The notes: generated by a model not told the origin, from the sequence alone. DNA of 64,000 bases from Onthophagus taurus (GCF_036711975.1 NC_091973.1:6572001-6636000); one strand, 5' to 3'. Numbered from the stretch's first letter, positions 1 through 12,225 are shown. A program made the numbers and translations.

Positions 1-796
1 TAACCACCGTTATAGGAGCTATTCATCCCAATCTTTCGATTTAAAATAATTTCAAGATGGCTGCCACATCTCAGTGATTATTCAGTGAATTAAGTTTACT
101 TGAAAAGGGATATTTGAGGTATCAGTGCATTTTATTATTCTTCGAAAATCCTTTGTTCTTCCGATATACTCCCAGTTCCATGCCCCCATCTGTCTTCCTA
201 GTGACTAACACATCCAGGAATGGCAACTGTTTTTACCATTTTATCATGGGGTGCTATGAATTGAGGTGGTCTAGAAATTCCTGGAGTTGCTCTTTTCCAT
301 GTTGCCAGATCATGAAAGTGCTCTTTCATCACAGGAGACAGAGGTGATCCCATGGCTGCCCCTTCGCATTGCTCGTAGAATTCCCCCTTCCAGCTGAAGT
401 ATGTCGACGATAGGCAGTACTCCACTAGTCCTGGGATATACTTGGGCAAACCCTTCGGGATTTGAGACCATCCACGGCATCTTTGACTGGTACTCTGGTG
501 AATAGAGATTCCACGTCGAAACTTATCAGCATATCCTGAGGATTTAGCTTCATATTCCTAATTGATTCTGCAAAATGTGTGGAATCTCTGACATATGACT
601 CTGTTGTACCTGTAAAAGGAGACAGAATCTTGGAAAGGTGTTTTGCTAGCTGATAGGTGGGAGAATTTATGACACTGACAATAGGGCGTAGTGGGACGTC
701 TGGTTTATGGATTTTGGGTAATCCATATATCCTTGGTGGTACTGGAGCCTGTACGATCTGCTGGGATTTCTGTGGATTTTACCAGTTCTTTCATCT
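1..796 (-). mobile_element. Penelope-like element fragment (reverse transcriptase part)
   Basis: Read on the minus strand, this stretch encodes broken pieces of a Penelope-like reverse transcriptase. Around 600-780 it gives [12 protein letters not shown] and INSPTYQL, the conserved start of the PLE RT domain. Around 198-450 it gives STYFSWKGEFYEQ followed by GAAMGSPLSP, the PLE RT block before the catalytic YADD. Frames are interrupted and no start or end is visible, so this is a dead copy that may continue beyond position 1. About 150 bp of it (roughly 640-795) recurs as a direct repeat at 3080-3250, on the other side of satellite A. Family assignment rests on PLE motifs known from the group; the autonomous parent is not in the window. 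Confidence 0.8.
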
Positions 797-3066
797 TCCT
801 TCTTTCTAAAATCAAGTTTAAGGAAACTCAATAATTTTGATATTTTTAAGATTTCGACTTTCTAACTAAAAAATTGTTGTAATTAATCTAAATCTGATTA
901 TGGATTATATATTTTCAGTTCATTACAAACAATTTATATGTAAAACATTTTTTACCATCATCTTTAATTTTTGAGTTATGATCAAGTTTAGTAACGAAAA
1001 TCAACAATTTTGATATTTTTAAGGATTATGGCTTTCTAACTATAATAGGATTAAAACTAATCTGAATCTTTTTATGGATTATCTATTTTTGATTCATTAT
1101 AAGCAATTTATATATTAAATATCTTTCTCCATCATCTTTAATTTTTGAGTTATGATCAAGTTTAGTAACGAAAATCAACAATTTTGATATTTTTAAGGAT
1201 TACGACTTTCTAACTATAATACGATTAGAACCAATCTGAATTTGGTTATGGACTATGTACTGTTGGTTCATTATAAACAATTTATGTGTAAAATATTTTT
1301 CTCCATCACTTTTAATTTTTGAGTTATGATCAAGCTTAGGAACGAAAATCAACAATTTTGATATTTTTAAGGATTTTGACTTTCTCACTATAACAGGATT
1401 AGAACTAATCTAAATCTGGTTATGGATTATGTATTTTTGGTTCATTATAAACAATTTATATATTAAATATTTTTCTCCATCATCTTCAATTTTTGAGTAA
1501 TCATCAAGTGTAGTAACGAAAATCAACAATTTTGATATTTGAAGAATTCCGACTTTCTAACTATAATACTATTAGAACTAATCTGAACCTTGTTATGGAT
1601 TATGTATTTTTGGTTCATTATAAACAATTTATATATTAAATATTTTTCTCCATCATCTTTAATTTTTGAGTTACGATCAAATTTAGTAACTAAAATCAAC
1701 AATTTTGATATTTTTAAGAATTTCGACGTTCTAACTATAATAGGATTACAACTAATCTAAATCTGGTTATGGATTAGGTATTTTTGGTTCATTATAAACA
1801 ATTTATATATTAAATATTTTTCTCCATCATCTTTAATTTTTGAGTTATGATCAAGTTTAGTAACGAAAATCAACAATTTTGATATTTGAAGAATTCCGAC
1901 TTTCTAACTATAATACTATTAGAACTAATCTGAATCTTGTTATGGATTATGTATTTTTGGTTCATTATAAACAATTTATATATTAAATATTTTTCTCCAT
2001 CATCTTTAATTTTTGAGTTACGATCAAATTTAGTAACTAAAATCAACAATTTTGATATTTTTAAGGATTTTGACTTTCTCACTATAACAGGATTAGAACT
2101 AATCTAAATCTGGTTATGGATTATGTATTTTTGGTTCATTATAAACAATTTATATATTAAATATTTTTCTCCATCATCTTTAATTTTTGAGTAATCATCA
2201 AGTGTAGTAACGAAAATCAACAATTTTGATATTTGAAGAATTCCGACTTTCTAACTATAATACTATTAGAACTAATCTGAATCTTGTTATGGATTATGTA
2301 TTTTTGGTTCATTATAAACAATTTATATATTAAATATTTTTCTCCATCATCTTTAATTTTTGAGTTACGATCAAATTTAGTAACTAAAATCAACAATTTT
2401 GATATTTTTAAGAATTTCGACGTTCTAACTATAATAGGATTAGAACTAATCTAAATCTGGTTATGGATTATGTATTTTTGGTTCATTATAAACAATTTAT
2501 ATATTAAATATTTTTCTCCATCATCTTTAATTTTTGAGTAATCATCAAGTGTAGTAACGAAAATCAACAATTTTGATATTTGAAGAATTCCGACTTTCTA
2601 ACTATAATACTATTAGAACTAATCTGAATCTTGTTATGGATTATGTATTTTTGGTTCATTATAAACAATTTATATATTAAATATCTTTCTCCATCATCTT
2701 TAATTTTTAGTTACGATCAAATTTAGTAACTAAAATCAACAATTTTGATATTTTTAAGAATTTCGACGTTCTAACTATAATAGGATTACAACTAATCTAA
2801 ATCTGGTTATGGATTATGTATTTTTGGTTCATTATAAACAATTTATATATTAAATATCTTTCTCCATCATCTTTAATTTTTGAGTTACGATCAAATTTAG
2901 TAACTAAAATCAACAATTTTGATATTTTTAAGGATTTCGACTTTCTAACTATAATTCGATGAGTACTAATCTGAATCTTGTTATGGATTATGTATTGTTG
3001 GTTCATTATAAATAATTATATATAAAATATTTTTCTCCATCATTTTTAATTTTTGAGTTATGATCA
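797..3066. repeat. Satellite A: tandem array, monomer ~173 bp, about 13 copies
   Basis: The phrase atcaacaattttgatat recurs about every 172-174 bp (near 1000, 1171, 1347, 1519, 1697, 1868, 2040, 2214, 2387, 2561, 2735, 2915). Sub-variants differ just after it (tttgaagaattccgac versus tttttaagaatttcgacg), and in part of the array they alternate, suggesting dimeric higher-order units of about 345 bp. Each monomer has a box close to ctttaatttttgagtt. The array is cleanly bounded by PLE sequence on both sides. The framework is shared with satellite B in the Huwe1 introns. Short minus-strand frames inside it are by-products of the repeat. Confidence 0.95.
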
Positions 3067-3366
3067 AGACTCTGTTCTACCTAGCTGATAGGTGGGAGAA
3101 TTTATGGCACTGACAAAAGGGCGTAGTGGGACGTCTGGTTTATGGATTTTGGGTATCCTTGGTGGTACTGGAGCCTGTACGAATAAGCTTTTCTGTTGAT
3201 CTGCTGAGATTTCTGTGGATTTTACCAGTTCTTTCATTTTCCTTACTATCTTCTCGGTTGGGTCCTTTTTTATTTTCTGCACAAGTTCGTCACTTCGAAC
3301 TTGTTTCTGAAGAAGGTTGCAACATGGCATCCGAAACGTCAAACATTTTTTCAAAAAACGCACGGC
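3067..3366 (-). mobile_element. Penelope-like element fragment, second copy
   Basis: The minus strand reads a PLE RT N-terminal piece ending in [12 protein letters not shown] and [10 protein letters not shown], then stops at the edge of satellite A. Compared with the copy at 1-796 it lacks about 35 bp next to the satellite junction and has small substitutions. Both copies point the same way, so the satellite sits between two direct PLE copies overlapping by about 150 bp. Confidence 0.8.
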
Positions 3367-3469
3367 TTAACCCGAAAGTTCTAGGTCTAGTGTTAGTTCT
3401 AGTGATACTGCTAGTTCTAGTTTTAGTGTAACAAATTAACAGTATCTCTATGATCAGGAATTAATAAAT

Positions 3470-3830
3470 TTATATTAAAATCACCCAAACAAAAAATCAT
3501 GCTATATCGCAACCTAAGTTCAGTCAATTGGAACTCCAAATCATCAATAAAAGTTGTAATATTAGTTGCAGGAGGCCTATTTCAAAAGCAATAGACTTAG
3601 AAGCAAAAACATTTCTTGCATAGATCGCAACACCACCTCCACGGCACTCTATCTCTACGATAAACACCAAGCCATCATCAATAGATGGCGATAACCAAGT
3701 TGCAGAAACACACAAAATATCAAAATTCTCATAGTGAAGTAATTCGGCAGTAATTCAACATCTCCAGTTTACTAAAGAGATCCTCATTCATGAGAAAGCA
3801 AGTAAATCCAGAGATCCAAAACGTATCCAT
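3470..3830 (-). mobile_element. jockey-type LINE endonuclease fragment
   Basis: The minus strand of 3524-3715 encodes CVSATWLSPSIDDGLV and later ECRGGGVAIYARN, which match the beginning of the AP-like endonuclease domain of jockey-superfamily LINEs (SETWLS and RGGGVAIY signatures). The region to 3830 reads as a degraded upstream continuation. No RT follows. A dead, 5'-truncated fragment, probably inside a Kank intron. Confidence 0.55.
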
Positions 3831-3938
3831 AAAAAAAATTTTAAATGTGATTTTTGGGTTTAGACCAAACTACATGATGATGTAGTATGATTTTTTTGTG
3901 GTCTAGTGTAATTATACAATTAACACATTTTTGAATAG

Positions 3939-6384
3939 GTATTCATAGATCCCCTTCAGTGTCATCTCTTTCAACTTCAACGACTTCCGCGTCAAGTTTA
4001 ACCATACTACCATACGAGCAAAAAGATTTTGACGCGATAAGTTTAGAATCAAACGGATTAAGCCCGGCAGCTCTTCAAAATATACGAGAACAAATGGCAT
4101 TAAGTCTAAAAAGAATGAAACAATTAGAAGAACAAGTGAAAACGATTCCTGTTTTAAAATCGGAAATAGAGCGTTTAAGAAATGAGAAGAAAGAGTTAAT
4201 TAATTTAGAACAAAATAATCTAAACATCAACGGTAATTATCGCCAAGAAGAAAATACGACTCCGAAACGAGATTTTGGTGTGAATTGCGTCGTTTTAACG
4301 CGTAGCGTAGGCGTTGGACGTCAAATCCCAAACACCAGGTCAGTATCAACGGCAACTATTCAAGACGTCGGGATGGCTTTTACCAAATACACTCAAACCA
4401 CTCAAAAAGAAAGCGTAAACGCCAAAATCGGCCCGGACGCGGTTACCACAGCTCAAGTGGCAGTTCAAGCGGAGTCCACAAGATTTTTAGTTAACAAAGA
4501 GTGCATCGCAACTCCTGATGTGGCATCTAAAGCCTCTCAAGCCGTCGTCGAAACGAAAGTTGTTGGCACTTCAAACGACGAATTCCACCAAAACGACTTT
4601 AATAAAGACTCCCATTACATTTCATTAGCCGATTTATCCTCCCATGAGTCAAAAGTAGAAAACAAAATAAGTAAAAGCACCGTTGGGGTTCAATGTCAAA
4701 AAAATGGTTCAAACAAATCAACCCAACATGAAGTTAAAGTCCAATCTAAAGGCTGCCAAAATTCGGTTAGGTTGCTCCATAAATACACTCAACCAGAAAT
4801 CTTTTTGGGAACATCAAAAAATACCGATACAACCGATTTAATACGTTCCGCCGAAATCGGGGTTAACACAGCCGAACAAGCTAAAGAATGCTTTAATTGT
4901 AAAAAAGAAAATGTGGAAGTTGTAAAAGATGAGCAACCTTCTAGAATTCCTCGATTAAACGAAAGAAGAAAATTCGAACGACAAATCACTTACACTAAGA
5001 TCCCGGCTACTACATCTACATCAACATCATCTAGGTATGTAATAACCCCGCAGAGGGCGCCACCCAAAACCCCCAAAAAATCAATACCCAAGTTGAGTAA
5101 ACAAAGGTTTAGTTTCAGTTTTGTTGTGCTTCTTTAAATGTTACTTGCTACGCGCTTCGAATGCTAAGCCCAAAAAATATTTCCACCAAGCATGCCCACT
5201 GCTCTTACATGCATCAAAGCATTATTTTAACGCGGTACTCCGGTATTTGAAAAACAATTAGCTTCGTCCCGGTAACGACGAATTTTTTTAGGTTGTCAGG
5301 ATTAGATTTATCGCAAAAAGCCCGAGAGGAACAACTGGACGAAAAGTTTCTTACAAGCGATGATACACCCCAAGATGATGACCTACCGAAAATGGAGAAA
5401 TCACCTTATGACCAAACTCAAAGAAAAAAGTAAGTTTTTTTCTTATTTATCTTATTACACTTTGTTGATAAAATTTTTAATTTAGAGCATGTCCCAGCAA
5501 AGAAATGCAAGCCGCCATGAAAGTATTAAACGATTCGCTTCAAAAAGGCCATACAAAAAACATTGAAAATCAAGTAAAAAGTGCTGTTCACATAATCCTA
5601 CAAGAATGGTTTAAAATTTCGAGTTTAGTTACCGCAGAACCGCGCGACGTCGAAGATTATTTAGACAGTTTCGAAGAAGTCTCATCCTCCCTCCTAGAAT
5701 ACATAGTCAACATGGTAGATGCAAGCGGAAATACCGCAATGCATTACGCGGTATCCCACGGAAATTTCGATGTGGTATCCATACTTTTAGACTCGAAAGT
5801 TTGCGATATTAACAAACAAAACAAAGCGGGTTACACCAGCGTTATGCTCGTTTCTTTAGCAGAAGTCCGCTCACAAACCCACAGCAATGTTGTAAAGCGT
5901 TTATTTTCATTAGCTGACGTAAATGTCCGTGCCAAACAACATGGTCAAACGGCCCTTATGCTTGCAGTAAGTCATGGACGTCTTGATATGGTTACTATGC
6001 TCATAGATGCAGGAGCTGATATTAATATTCAAGATGAAGATGGTTCGACGGCATTAATGTGCGCCGCAGAGCACGGACATGTCGAAATTGTAAAGTACTT
6101 TTTAAGTCAATCAGAATGCGACTCAAGTATTTCAGATGTGGTTAGTTTCAAATAAAAGACATAGAGATGAAATGAATTAATTAATCATTTTTTAGGATGG
6201 AAGTACCGCGTTGAAAATAGCGATGGAAGCGGGTCATCGCCATATTGGGGTTTTGTTGTATGCACACCAAAGAAATTTGTCCGGCCCACCGAAACCCAGG
6301 AAATGTAAATCAGCCTCCGCAAGTCCAAGAGCGCCTTCGTCGCCAATCGTAACGAGAAAATACGTTCGAACGAGTAATAAATAA
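3939..6384 (+). CDS. Kank: KANK family ankyrin-repeat protein (3' exons only)
   Basis: Exons 3939-5106, 5292-5429, 5486-6140 and 6196-6384 join in frame (2,150 nt, about 716 codons) with AG/GT borders; the stop is TAA at 6382. The first visible exon opens after an acceptor (ttgaatag) with no start codon, so upstream exons, including the KN motif expected at a KANK N-terminus, lie before the window. The coiled coil (LKRMKQLEEQVKTIPVL, about residues 50-90 of the visible part) is a KANK hallmark. Exons 3-4 encode the C-terminal ankyrin repeats (GNTAMHYAVSHGNFDVV, GQTALMLAVSHGRLDMV, GSTALMCAAEHGHVEIV, GSTALKIAMEAGH). Known KANK proteins link talin and kinesin-21 at cortical adhesions and control actin and microtubules; that role is inferred from the family. 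The middle Ser/Thr-rich section is poorly conserved. Confidence 0.92.
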
Positions 6385-6432
6385 ACGTTTAATTATGTAC
6401 TAAATGAAATAATATAAATTAAATTTAATATG
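6330..6432. repeat. Direct repeat, copy 1: Kank stop-codon region
   Basis: The last Kank codons and the start of its 3' UTR (gcgcc..cgtcgccaatcgtaacgag through aatataaattaaatttaatatgaaac) recur at 14803-14908 at roughly 90% identity by eye and in the same orientation. Copy 1 carries the functional stop. Confidence 0.85.
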
Positions 6433-6956
6433 AAACGGCATTTTTACCAATAAGATGACTACTTAACATTCCATTTTAGACAATAAATGTATATATGTTA
6501 AGATTTCTTTTTGAGATATTAAAATTACACTAAAAATGAAACGAGTTACAATAAACTTTTGTTTGAAACATTCTTCATAATTCTTTATTTTTCGTAAAAT
6601 CATCAACCGAAAAGAGTCGATTAACCACACCTCTGGTTCGGAAAACTGTGGCAAATTTAGCCTGGCGTTAGACGCAGCAAAAAAAACTTTCACATTAATA
6701 CAGATTAACATGCACCGAAACAGGGTAGCGGATCATCTCCTCGTCCAATACCAGCGCGAAATGAATATCGACATAGTAATTATTAATTTAATTAGTTTTA
6801 AATTAAATTATGTAATCCTTTATTGATGCTTAGTCCATTACAAAAATCATACATAGATTTTAGAAGATTTAGATTTAAACGAATAAAGGCGTCCGCTAGG
6901 CGTGAACATCACAAAAGCACCAAGGTGCTGCGCGTGACTTAAAATATTTCAACTTT
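6385..6956. other. Kank 3' UTR and intergenic spacer
   Basis: Overlapping AATAAA hexamers sit at 6376-6385 on the stop codon itself. Around 6568-6610 a short stretch (acattcttcataattctttatt, then gtaaaatcatc) resembles the Blm 3' end at 14908-14990, consistent with a decayed second half of the duplication. From about 6620 to 6956 I see no gene, only AT-rich sequence. Confidence 0.4.
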
Positions 6957-7110
6957 TAGGGGCCCATACACGGTGATGCAAAACTGAAGCATGTTTGCAT
7001 GCGAGCAAATGTGAAACGAAAATGATGGAACACACGGTTCAAATTTACTTGTCAGTTTTAGTATCAGTTTCATAGTGAGTTGTGACTAAAAGGTGTGACT
7101 TGTTACTATA

Positions 7111-8405
7111 ATGAATGTAATACGACAAAATGATTTATATTTAATTGCTACTGCTATCGCAATAGTAGTGAAGAAGAAGAAAGAAAGGAAGAGAACAAAA
7201 TGGGTAAAAAATTGGCTGAAAAAACGGAAACAGTATTCTCACGCGAATTTACTGAACGAATTACGGTTAGAAGTCGATGACTATAGGAATTATTTGCGCA
7301 TGGATGAAAACACATATATTGAACTACTACATCTAGTAACGCCGCTAATAGAAAAGGAAGATACGATAATGAGAAAAGCTATTAGTCCTCACGAAAGGTT
7401 ATCAACGACATTGCGGTTTCTAGCTTCTGGTCGGTGTTTTGAAGACTTAAAGTTTTCTGCAATCATATCACCTCAGTCATTAGGTAAAATCATACCTGAT
7501 ACATGTGCAGCAATTTGCCAAGTTCTTAGCAAAGATTACATAAGCGTAAGCACTTTTATAAAAAAAACAAATACTTATATTAAATATCAAATTGTATTTT
7601 TATAGTTTCCAACGACTGAATCGCAATGGATACAGATAGCGCGGGAATTTCAAGAAAAATAGCAATTTCCTCATTGTTTAGGCGCAGTGGATGGCAAGCA
7701 CATCAGAATTGCACGACCAGCGAATAGCGGATCATTTTTCTATAACTATAAAGGATTTTACAGCATAGTTTTGTTAGGTATTGTAAATAGCAATTGTGAA
7801 TTCTTGCTCGTCGACGTCGGTACCAATGGCAGAATTTCGGACGGCGGTGTTATAGAAAATACAAATTTTTACAACAAACTAATACATAATCTTCTAAATA
7901 TTCCGGCAGAAAGACAAGTACTTTGTACTGAAACAAAGTTACCTTTTTTTTTATAGGAGATGAAGCGTTTGCTTTACGTTCTAATTTTCTAAAACCTTTC
8001 AGTCGAAAAGAGTTGAGTTACGAAAACAAAATTTATAATGCAAGAAATACGGTGGAATGTGCATTTGGAATGTTAGCTTCCAGATTTCGCATTTTGCACA
8101 CCGAAATTAATTTGAAACTAGATAAGATTGAAAAAGTGGTATTAACATGTTGTGTGCTTCATAATTTTTTAAGATCAAAATGTGATCCAAATTTGGGCAC
8201 GTCACTCACTTCAGATAGTAATATACGTGCAAACTTTACAATTCCTGGTTCTGAATCAGAAAATAAAAGAACCGTCCCGTTGCAACGTTCATATAATCGT
8301 CACGCAACCCAACAAGCAAAAGACGTCCGAGACCGTTTTGTAAGGTACTTTATTGATGATGGGCGCGTACCTTGGCAACATGATCGTGTTACATATCAAG
8401 AATAG
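7111..8405 (+). pseudogene. PIF/Harbinger transposase, inactivated
   Basis: Exon 1 is 7111-7545 (donor gtaagc) and exon 2 starts at 7606 after tttttatag. The fold is that of HARBI1-like DDE nucleases: catalytic Asp in GAVDGKH (about 7690), second Asp in GRISDGG (about 7835), Glu in NTVECAFGML (about 8053). Two lesions break it. An in-frame TAG at 7660-7662 stands where relatives have a Trp codon. A one-base gain in a T-run near 7947-7955 shifts the frame just before GDEAF, where the first frame ends at 7956. The C-terminus then reads on from 8013 to 8405. Few other lesions suggest recent death. The product would cut and rejoin the Harbinger ends with the MADF partner. Confidence 0.88.
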
Positions 8406-8591
8406 TGGAAATGTTAATTTTGAAAATGTACTTACATAACACTGTTTCGTTATCATATATAGTGTATCGTGTCCTTATGTATCTTAACCCTGCTGTACGA
8501 ATGAATAAAATAGATAAAACTTTCTACAGTTCTTTATTTAAAACAACAATAATTTAAAAAAATATATTAAAACAAAAATAGTAGGCATACA

Positions 8592-9718
8592 TTATTCACT
8601 TAAGAATTGAGAATAATATTGCCCAGTTGGTAACGGCGTGCTCACTTGGGAATCAACATCCTGATAATTGTAGAATGGCTGATGAGCATGTTGCTTTGTT
8701 GAATGTTGAGAAACTTGTGGAATGATAATGTGAGCGTATCTGTTTAATGTTCCCAACTGTCCCTCAAACAAGGTATCGTTTATCAATTTTTCCGCAATTA
8801 TTCTCATATTAGGGTCCAATTTTCGCAATTTTTCTGCCACATTTCGTCCTACAATATCAAATTCATCTTCGGCTCGTGAATTTTGGAGTTTTTCTCCAAC
8901 GACTTGTAGAATACTATCAGTATCCACTTTACTTTTTTTTTGTCTACGTGGTTTGTTTGTAGATGATTTTGATGATATAGAGGTAGCTGATGAAGGTGTT
9001 GGTGGCATATCTGGCGTAGAAGGATGTGGGATATCTGTTTCAATATCATCGACATCAGCATCATTTTCACTCTGTATAAACAGGATGATTTACATAGTAA
9101 ATTATATAAAAATTATGTATACAGAGCGTTTCAAAAGTATTATTGTTTTCCATCTTTCATGTTATTTTGATATATTATTTTCTGTTTGCGTTTTTCTTTT
9201 TTTTGATGCGCGATTTTTTCATAAATTGTTTATAATAATTTTATCGAATTTATCCGTTACTTTTGAAACGTTTATCACTGTATATTAAATTATATATTAT
9301 ACAAAGTAAATTGTTAACGTCTTTTTTCACTTACTCCTGTCTGCCTAGTCATGAAATCAGGGTCATCGGTTGCTATGCTGTTTCTGGGAACTTCGTGGTC
9401 TTTAAGAAACATCAACAAATCAAAATACCACAAAGAAGGAGTATAGATGTCCTCGCTGCCTGCACCAGATTTTTTGGATTCTATGACCATTTTATATTCT
9501 TTTCGAAAACAACTCCTCATTGAATTAATTTTTTTCTTTACTAAGTCAATGTTCGCAGCAGGGTTTATTTGCTTAAAAACTTCCACCAGTAGCTGGTAAC
9601 CCTCATCCTTTTTATTTCGATCCATGTATTCGGCACTTTTCACTTTCCAAAGACAACTATTTTTTTGATAAACACTTATAAAATCTCGCATAACATCTTC
9701 TTGCTTACGCACAGCCAT
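8592..9718 (-). CDS. Harbinger-associated MADF/Myb-like DNA-binding protein
   Basis: Exon 1 is 9718-9335 (128 codons) and exon 2 is 9071-8592; the donor gtaagt and acceptor tatacag join in phase 0 to give 287 aa with no lesion. The N-terminal ~100 residues resemble a MADF domain (DFISVYQKNSCLWKVKS..YMDRNKKDEGYQLL, ending in a W-Y-F-D-L motif). A Ser/Pro/Lys linker follows (KPRRQKKSK), then a helical C-terminus (EFDIVGRNVAEKLRKLDPN) like a BESS-type tail. In PIF/Harbinger elements this second protein binds DNA and helps carry the transposase to the nucleus. It is convergent with the transposase, with 186 bp between stops. Its open frame contrasts with the dead transposase, so it could have been kept for trans use or simply not yet decayed. 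Confidence 0.85.
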
Positions 9719-9962
9719 TTCGTAATAATTTTAATATTACTCTTGCAAAGATCAATTTAAAACTGAGAAGAATGGCATGAACTATCTCCACACGTACAAA
9801 CTTGCACGCGGCGGGCCGTGCAAACTCAAGCTCAACCAGATCGTATCGTGCCATGTCTAGACCTGACAGCGTCGTCAGTTTTGAGACATAGACGATCACA
9901 TTTGCTCGTGTGCATTAGCTCTGCGTGCAAATGTGACAGTTTTGCATCACCGTGTATGGGCC

Positions 9963-10474
9963 GGTTTTAAGTTAACGAACGACAGTTATAGTATATGTTC
10001 AGATATGAAAAAAAAAAGAAGCAAATAAAGACATCAAGTAACGGCTAAGTACAGATTAGTTAATTGTTCGTCTGTAATTGATTTTATCCATAATTTTATG
10101 AGATAGTTCAAGTTTGTACCAGTTACACTCCTATCAGTTGCGGAGAGAAATCCAGTGAAGCTATTGTAAATTCTATGTGCATGACAAAAAATTTTTCTGT
10201 GTGCGCTTTAAAATGCTTAATAGGTCTTGCCAGACTATCAGAAACATTTCTAGTAGAGTAAGTGTGCCTCGGAAATTTCAGCAGTGGTGGATTGTTGATA
10301 ATAAATTTAGCAATCTCGATTGTATAAAGTTGCCTAAACGTGCATCTCCACTATGCCGATTGGCAAAGCCAATTGGCTTTGCTGAAATTTTAGTTAACGT
10401 CCTCACAATACAGAAAGTGAGAACGTGCCGGACTATTTACACCCGATTCTATTTGCGTTTATTTATCCCTGACA
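9963..10474. other. Spacer between the two Harbinger elements
   Basis: AT-rich sequence. I find no convincing terminal repeat for the second Harbinger here. A plus-strand open frame at 10177-10482 has no recognisable domain and is probably chance. Confidence 0.3.
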
Positions 10475-12028
10475 ATGAGTGATGAGGAAGACCAACTTTT
10501 ATTAGCAGCTGCTGCTGCAATTATTGTTAGTGAATGTGTTGTTAAAAAACGCACGAAATTGAAGAGAAGATTTTGGATTCGACCAAGCCTTCGAAACAGA
10601 AATAAATATCGGGGAAGTGATTTAATAAAAGAATTAATATTGGACGACGCTGATAATATAAACTTAGAATATAGAAGTGATGTTGGATTCAGAAACTTTT
10701 TTCGAATGACGAGTTCGGATTTTGAAAATTTACTAAATATGATAGGACCCAAAATTACCAAGAACGATACAAAATTTAGACAAGCCATACCAGCTAGCGA
10801 ACGTGTAGCAGTAACATTGCGATTTCTTGCTACAGGACATTCTTACCACTCTCTTATGTATACTTTTAAAATTTCAAAGCAAGTTATTTCAAGAACTGTA
10901 CCGGACGTTTGTGCAGCATTAATACAGTCACTTCGAGATTATGTTAAGGTAAGAAATACAATGAGATTTTTTTATAATTTATTCATAAATAAAAAAATAA
11001 AAAACTATAATTGGCACAAAATTGAATCAATATCTTCTGTTACTGACGTTGTGGAAGACATTGTGTCCGAAATCAAATGCACTTCTGAAGGAGTAGTAGA
11101 TGTGGTTGGAGGTCTTAAATTTGTTGAGTAGTTTGCATGAACCATTGGTTGGGGTTGTAAGTAATGATATTGTTGGGACCCAAAAAAAAGGTTTGTCGTA
11201 TTTTCCCATTTCAGCCTCAAAGAGAGTGTTAGTTATTATGTGTTGTACCATAAATCGAGCATGAGGGCATGGTAATTTCCTGACTTTGATGGCAACCTGC
11301 TCGCCAAATATTGCGAACTCATCTTTTTCCTGCTTCTTTGTGTTTAATGACCTTAAAATGTGTACAGGCGTAGTAGATGGAGATTCTCGTTTTCTTTTAA
11401 AAGATCTACTTGAAGATGATGTAGAAGATGCAGGTGTAGGTGGATTCTCTTCTGTTGGTGCATGTATTGAATTTTCTTCTATTGTCTCATCTTCTTGTTG
11501 AAGTGTTTCCTTAATCTGAAAGAAATTTATCGTTACAGATGCCAAAAAATGAAAGAGATTGGGAGATTATAGCCCGAGAGTTCCAGGATAAATGGAACTT
11601 TCCACAGTGTGTTGGTGCAATGGATGAGAAGCACGTAACTCTACAAGCTCCTCTGAATAGTGGTTCCGATTTTTTTAACTACAAGTCATTCTTCAGCATT
11701 GTACTATTTGCAGTGGTTGATGCAAATTACAACTTTATATATGCAAACGTTAGTTCTCAAGGAAGAATATCAGATGGTGGCGTATTTAATGCAACACATT
11801 TCAAGAAATGTCTTGAAGAGAGCACATTGAATCTGTCTTCAGCCCTAGTTTTACCGGAACGGCACGTGGAAGTTCCTATGGAGACAAGATGTTGCGCATT
11901 TCCAAATGATGAGTATTCTAAAAATACCTCGAAGGAGCACAAATGCAGCACAAGCTGTAAGAAACGAGTTTAAGGAATATTTTAATTCACCGGAAGGAGA
12001 TTTACCATTTCAGCGCAAGCACAACTAA
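10475..12028 (+). pseudogene. Second PIF/Harbinger transposase, degraded (Harbinger-2)
   Basis: Exon 1 (10475-10948, donor gtaaga) matches the N-terminal half of Harbinger-1 in layout: acidic start, basic RRFWIRPSL, then ERVAVTLRFLATG. Exon 2 starts at 11539 after cgttacag and carries WNFPQCVGAMDEKH with the first catalytic Asp (the usual Gly after it is Glu) and GRISDGG with the second. After about 11880 the frame slips by one base. The block that should hold the catalytic Glu is missing, and the tail (EFKEYFNSPEG) ends at TAA 12026-12028. The ~590-bp intron holds an exon of the antisense partner gene. Confidence 0.8.
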
Positions 12029-12225
12029 TAAATTATTTTGTACTCTATACACTTAGTAAATATAAAATTAACTTACCTCTGTATCTCTAGTTTTTTTTGG
12101 TTTATTTCTATCCCTAACAAATTCCATACTTTTATAGGCAAACCATTTGCTTTTATATGAAGAATCTGAACCAGTGCCAGACTTATTACATTCATCTTCT
12201 TTTTTAATTTCTCTTGAAAAATCCG
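11027..12225 (-). pseudogene. Harbinger-2 MADF-type partner gene, interleaved with the transposase
   Basis: A 5'-truncated exon (12225-12077, donor gtaagt) reads GTGSDSSYKSKWFAYKS and KKTRDTE, aligning with the end of the Harbinger-1 MADF domain. The next exon begins at 11515 after ttctttcag and reads IKETLQQEDETIEEN, a Ser-rich linker, then KVRKLPCPHARFM, matching the Harbinger-1 partner's C-terminal half. A slip at an A-run near 11190 sends the tail into the wrong frame. One exon lies in the transposase intron and the transposase exon 2 lies in this gene's intron. The upstream end is cut by a LINE at about 12225. Confidence 0.7.

Larger units (their letters stand above)
6961..9962. mobile_element. 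PIF/Harbinger DNA transposon, near complete (Harbinger-1)
   Basis: Perfect 26-bp terminal inverted repeats begin ggcccatacacggtgatgc at 6961-6986 and end at 9937-9962; the inner flanks share gagcaaatgtga. TTTTA lies just outside both ends, containing a TTA that fits the 3-bp Harbinger target duplication. Inside are two convergent genes, as usual for the superfamily: a DDE transposase (+, 7111-8405) and a MADF/Myb-type DNA-binding protein (-, 8592-9718). The TIRs are intact but the transposase is damaged. Confidence 0.93.

Noticed and set aside
1200..3006. Minus-strand open frames MRKSKSLKISKLL.. in satellite A
   Set aside because: They repeat with the monomer and have no domain; open by repeat composition.
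797..3066. CRISPR-like array
   Set aside because: Repeats are contiguous ~173-bp monomers with no unique spacers, in a eukaryotic genome.
10177..10482. Open frame of 101 codons
   Set aside because: No recognisable domain, no splice or start context, next to transposon sequence.
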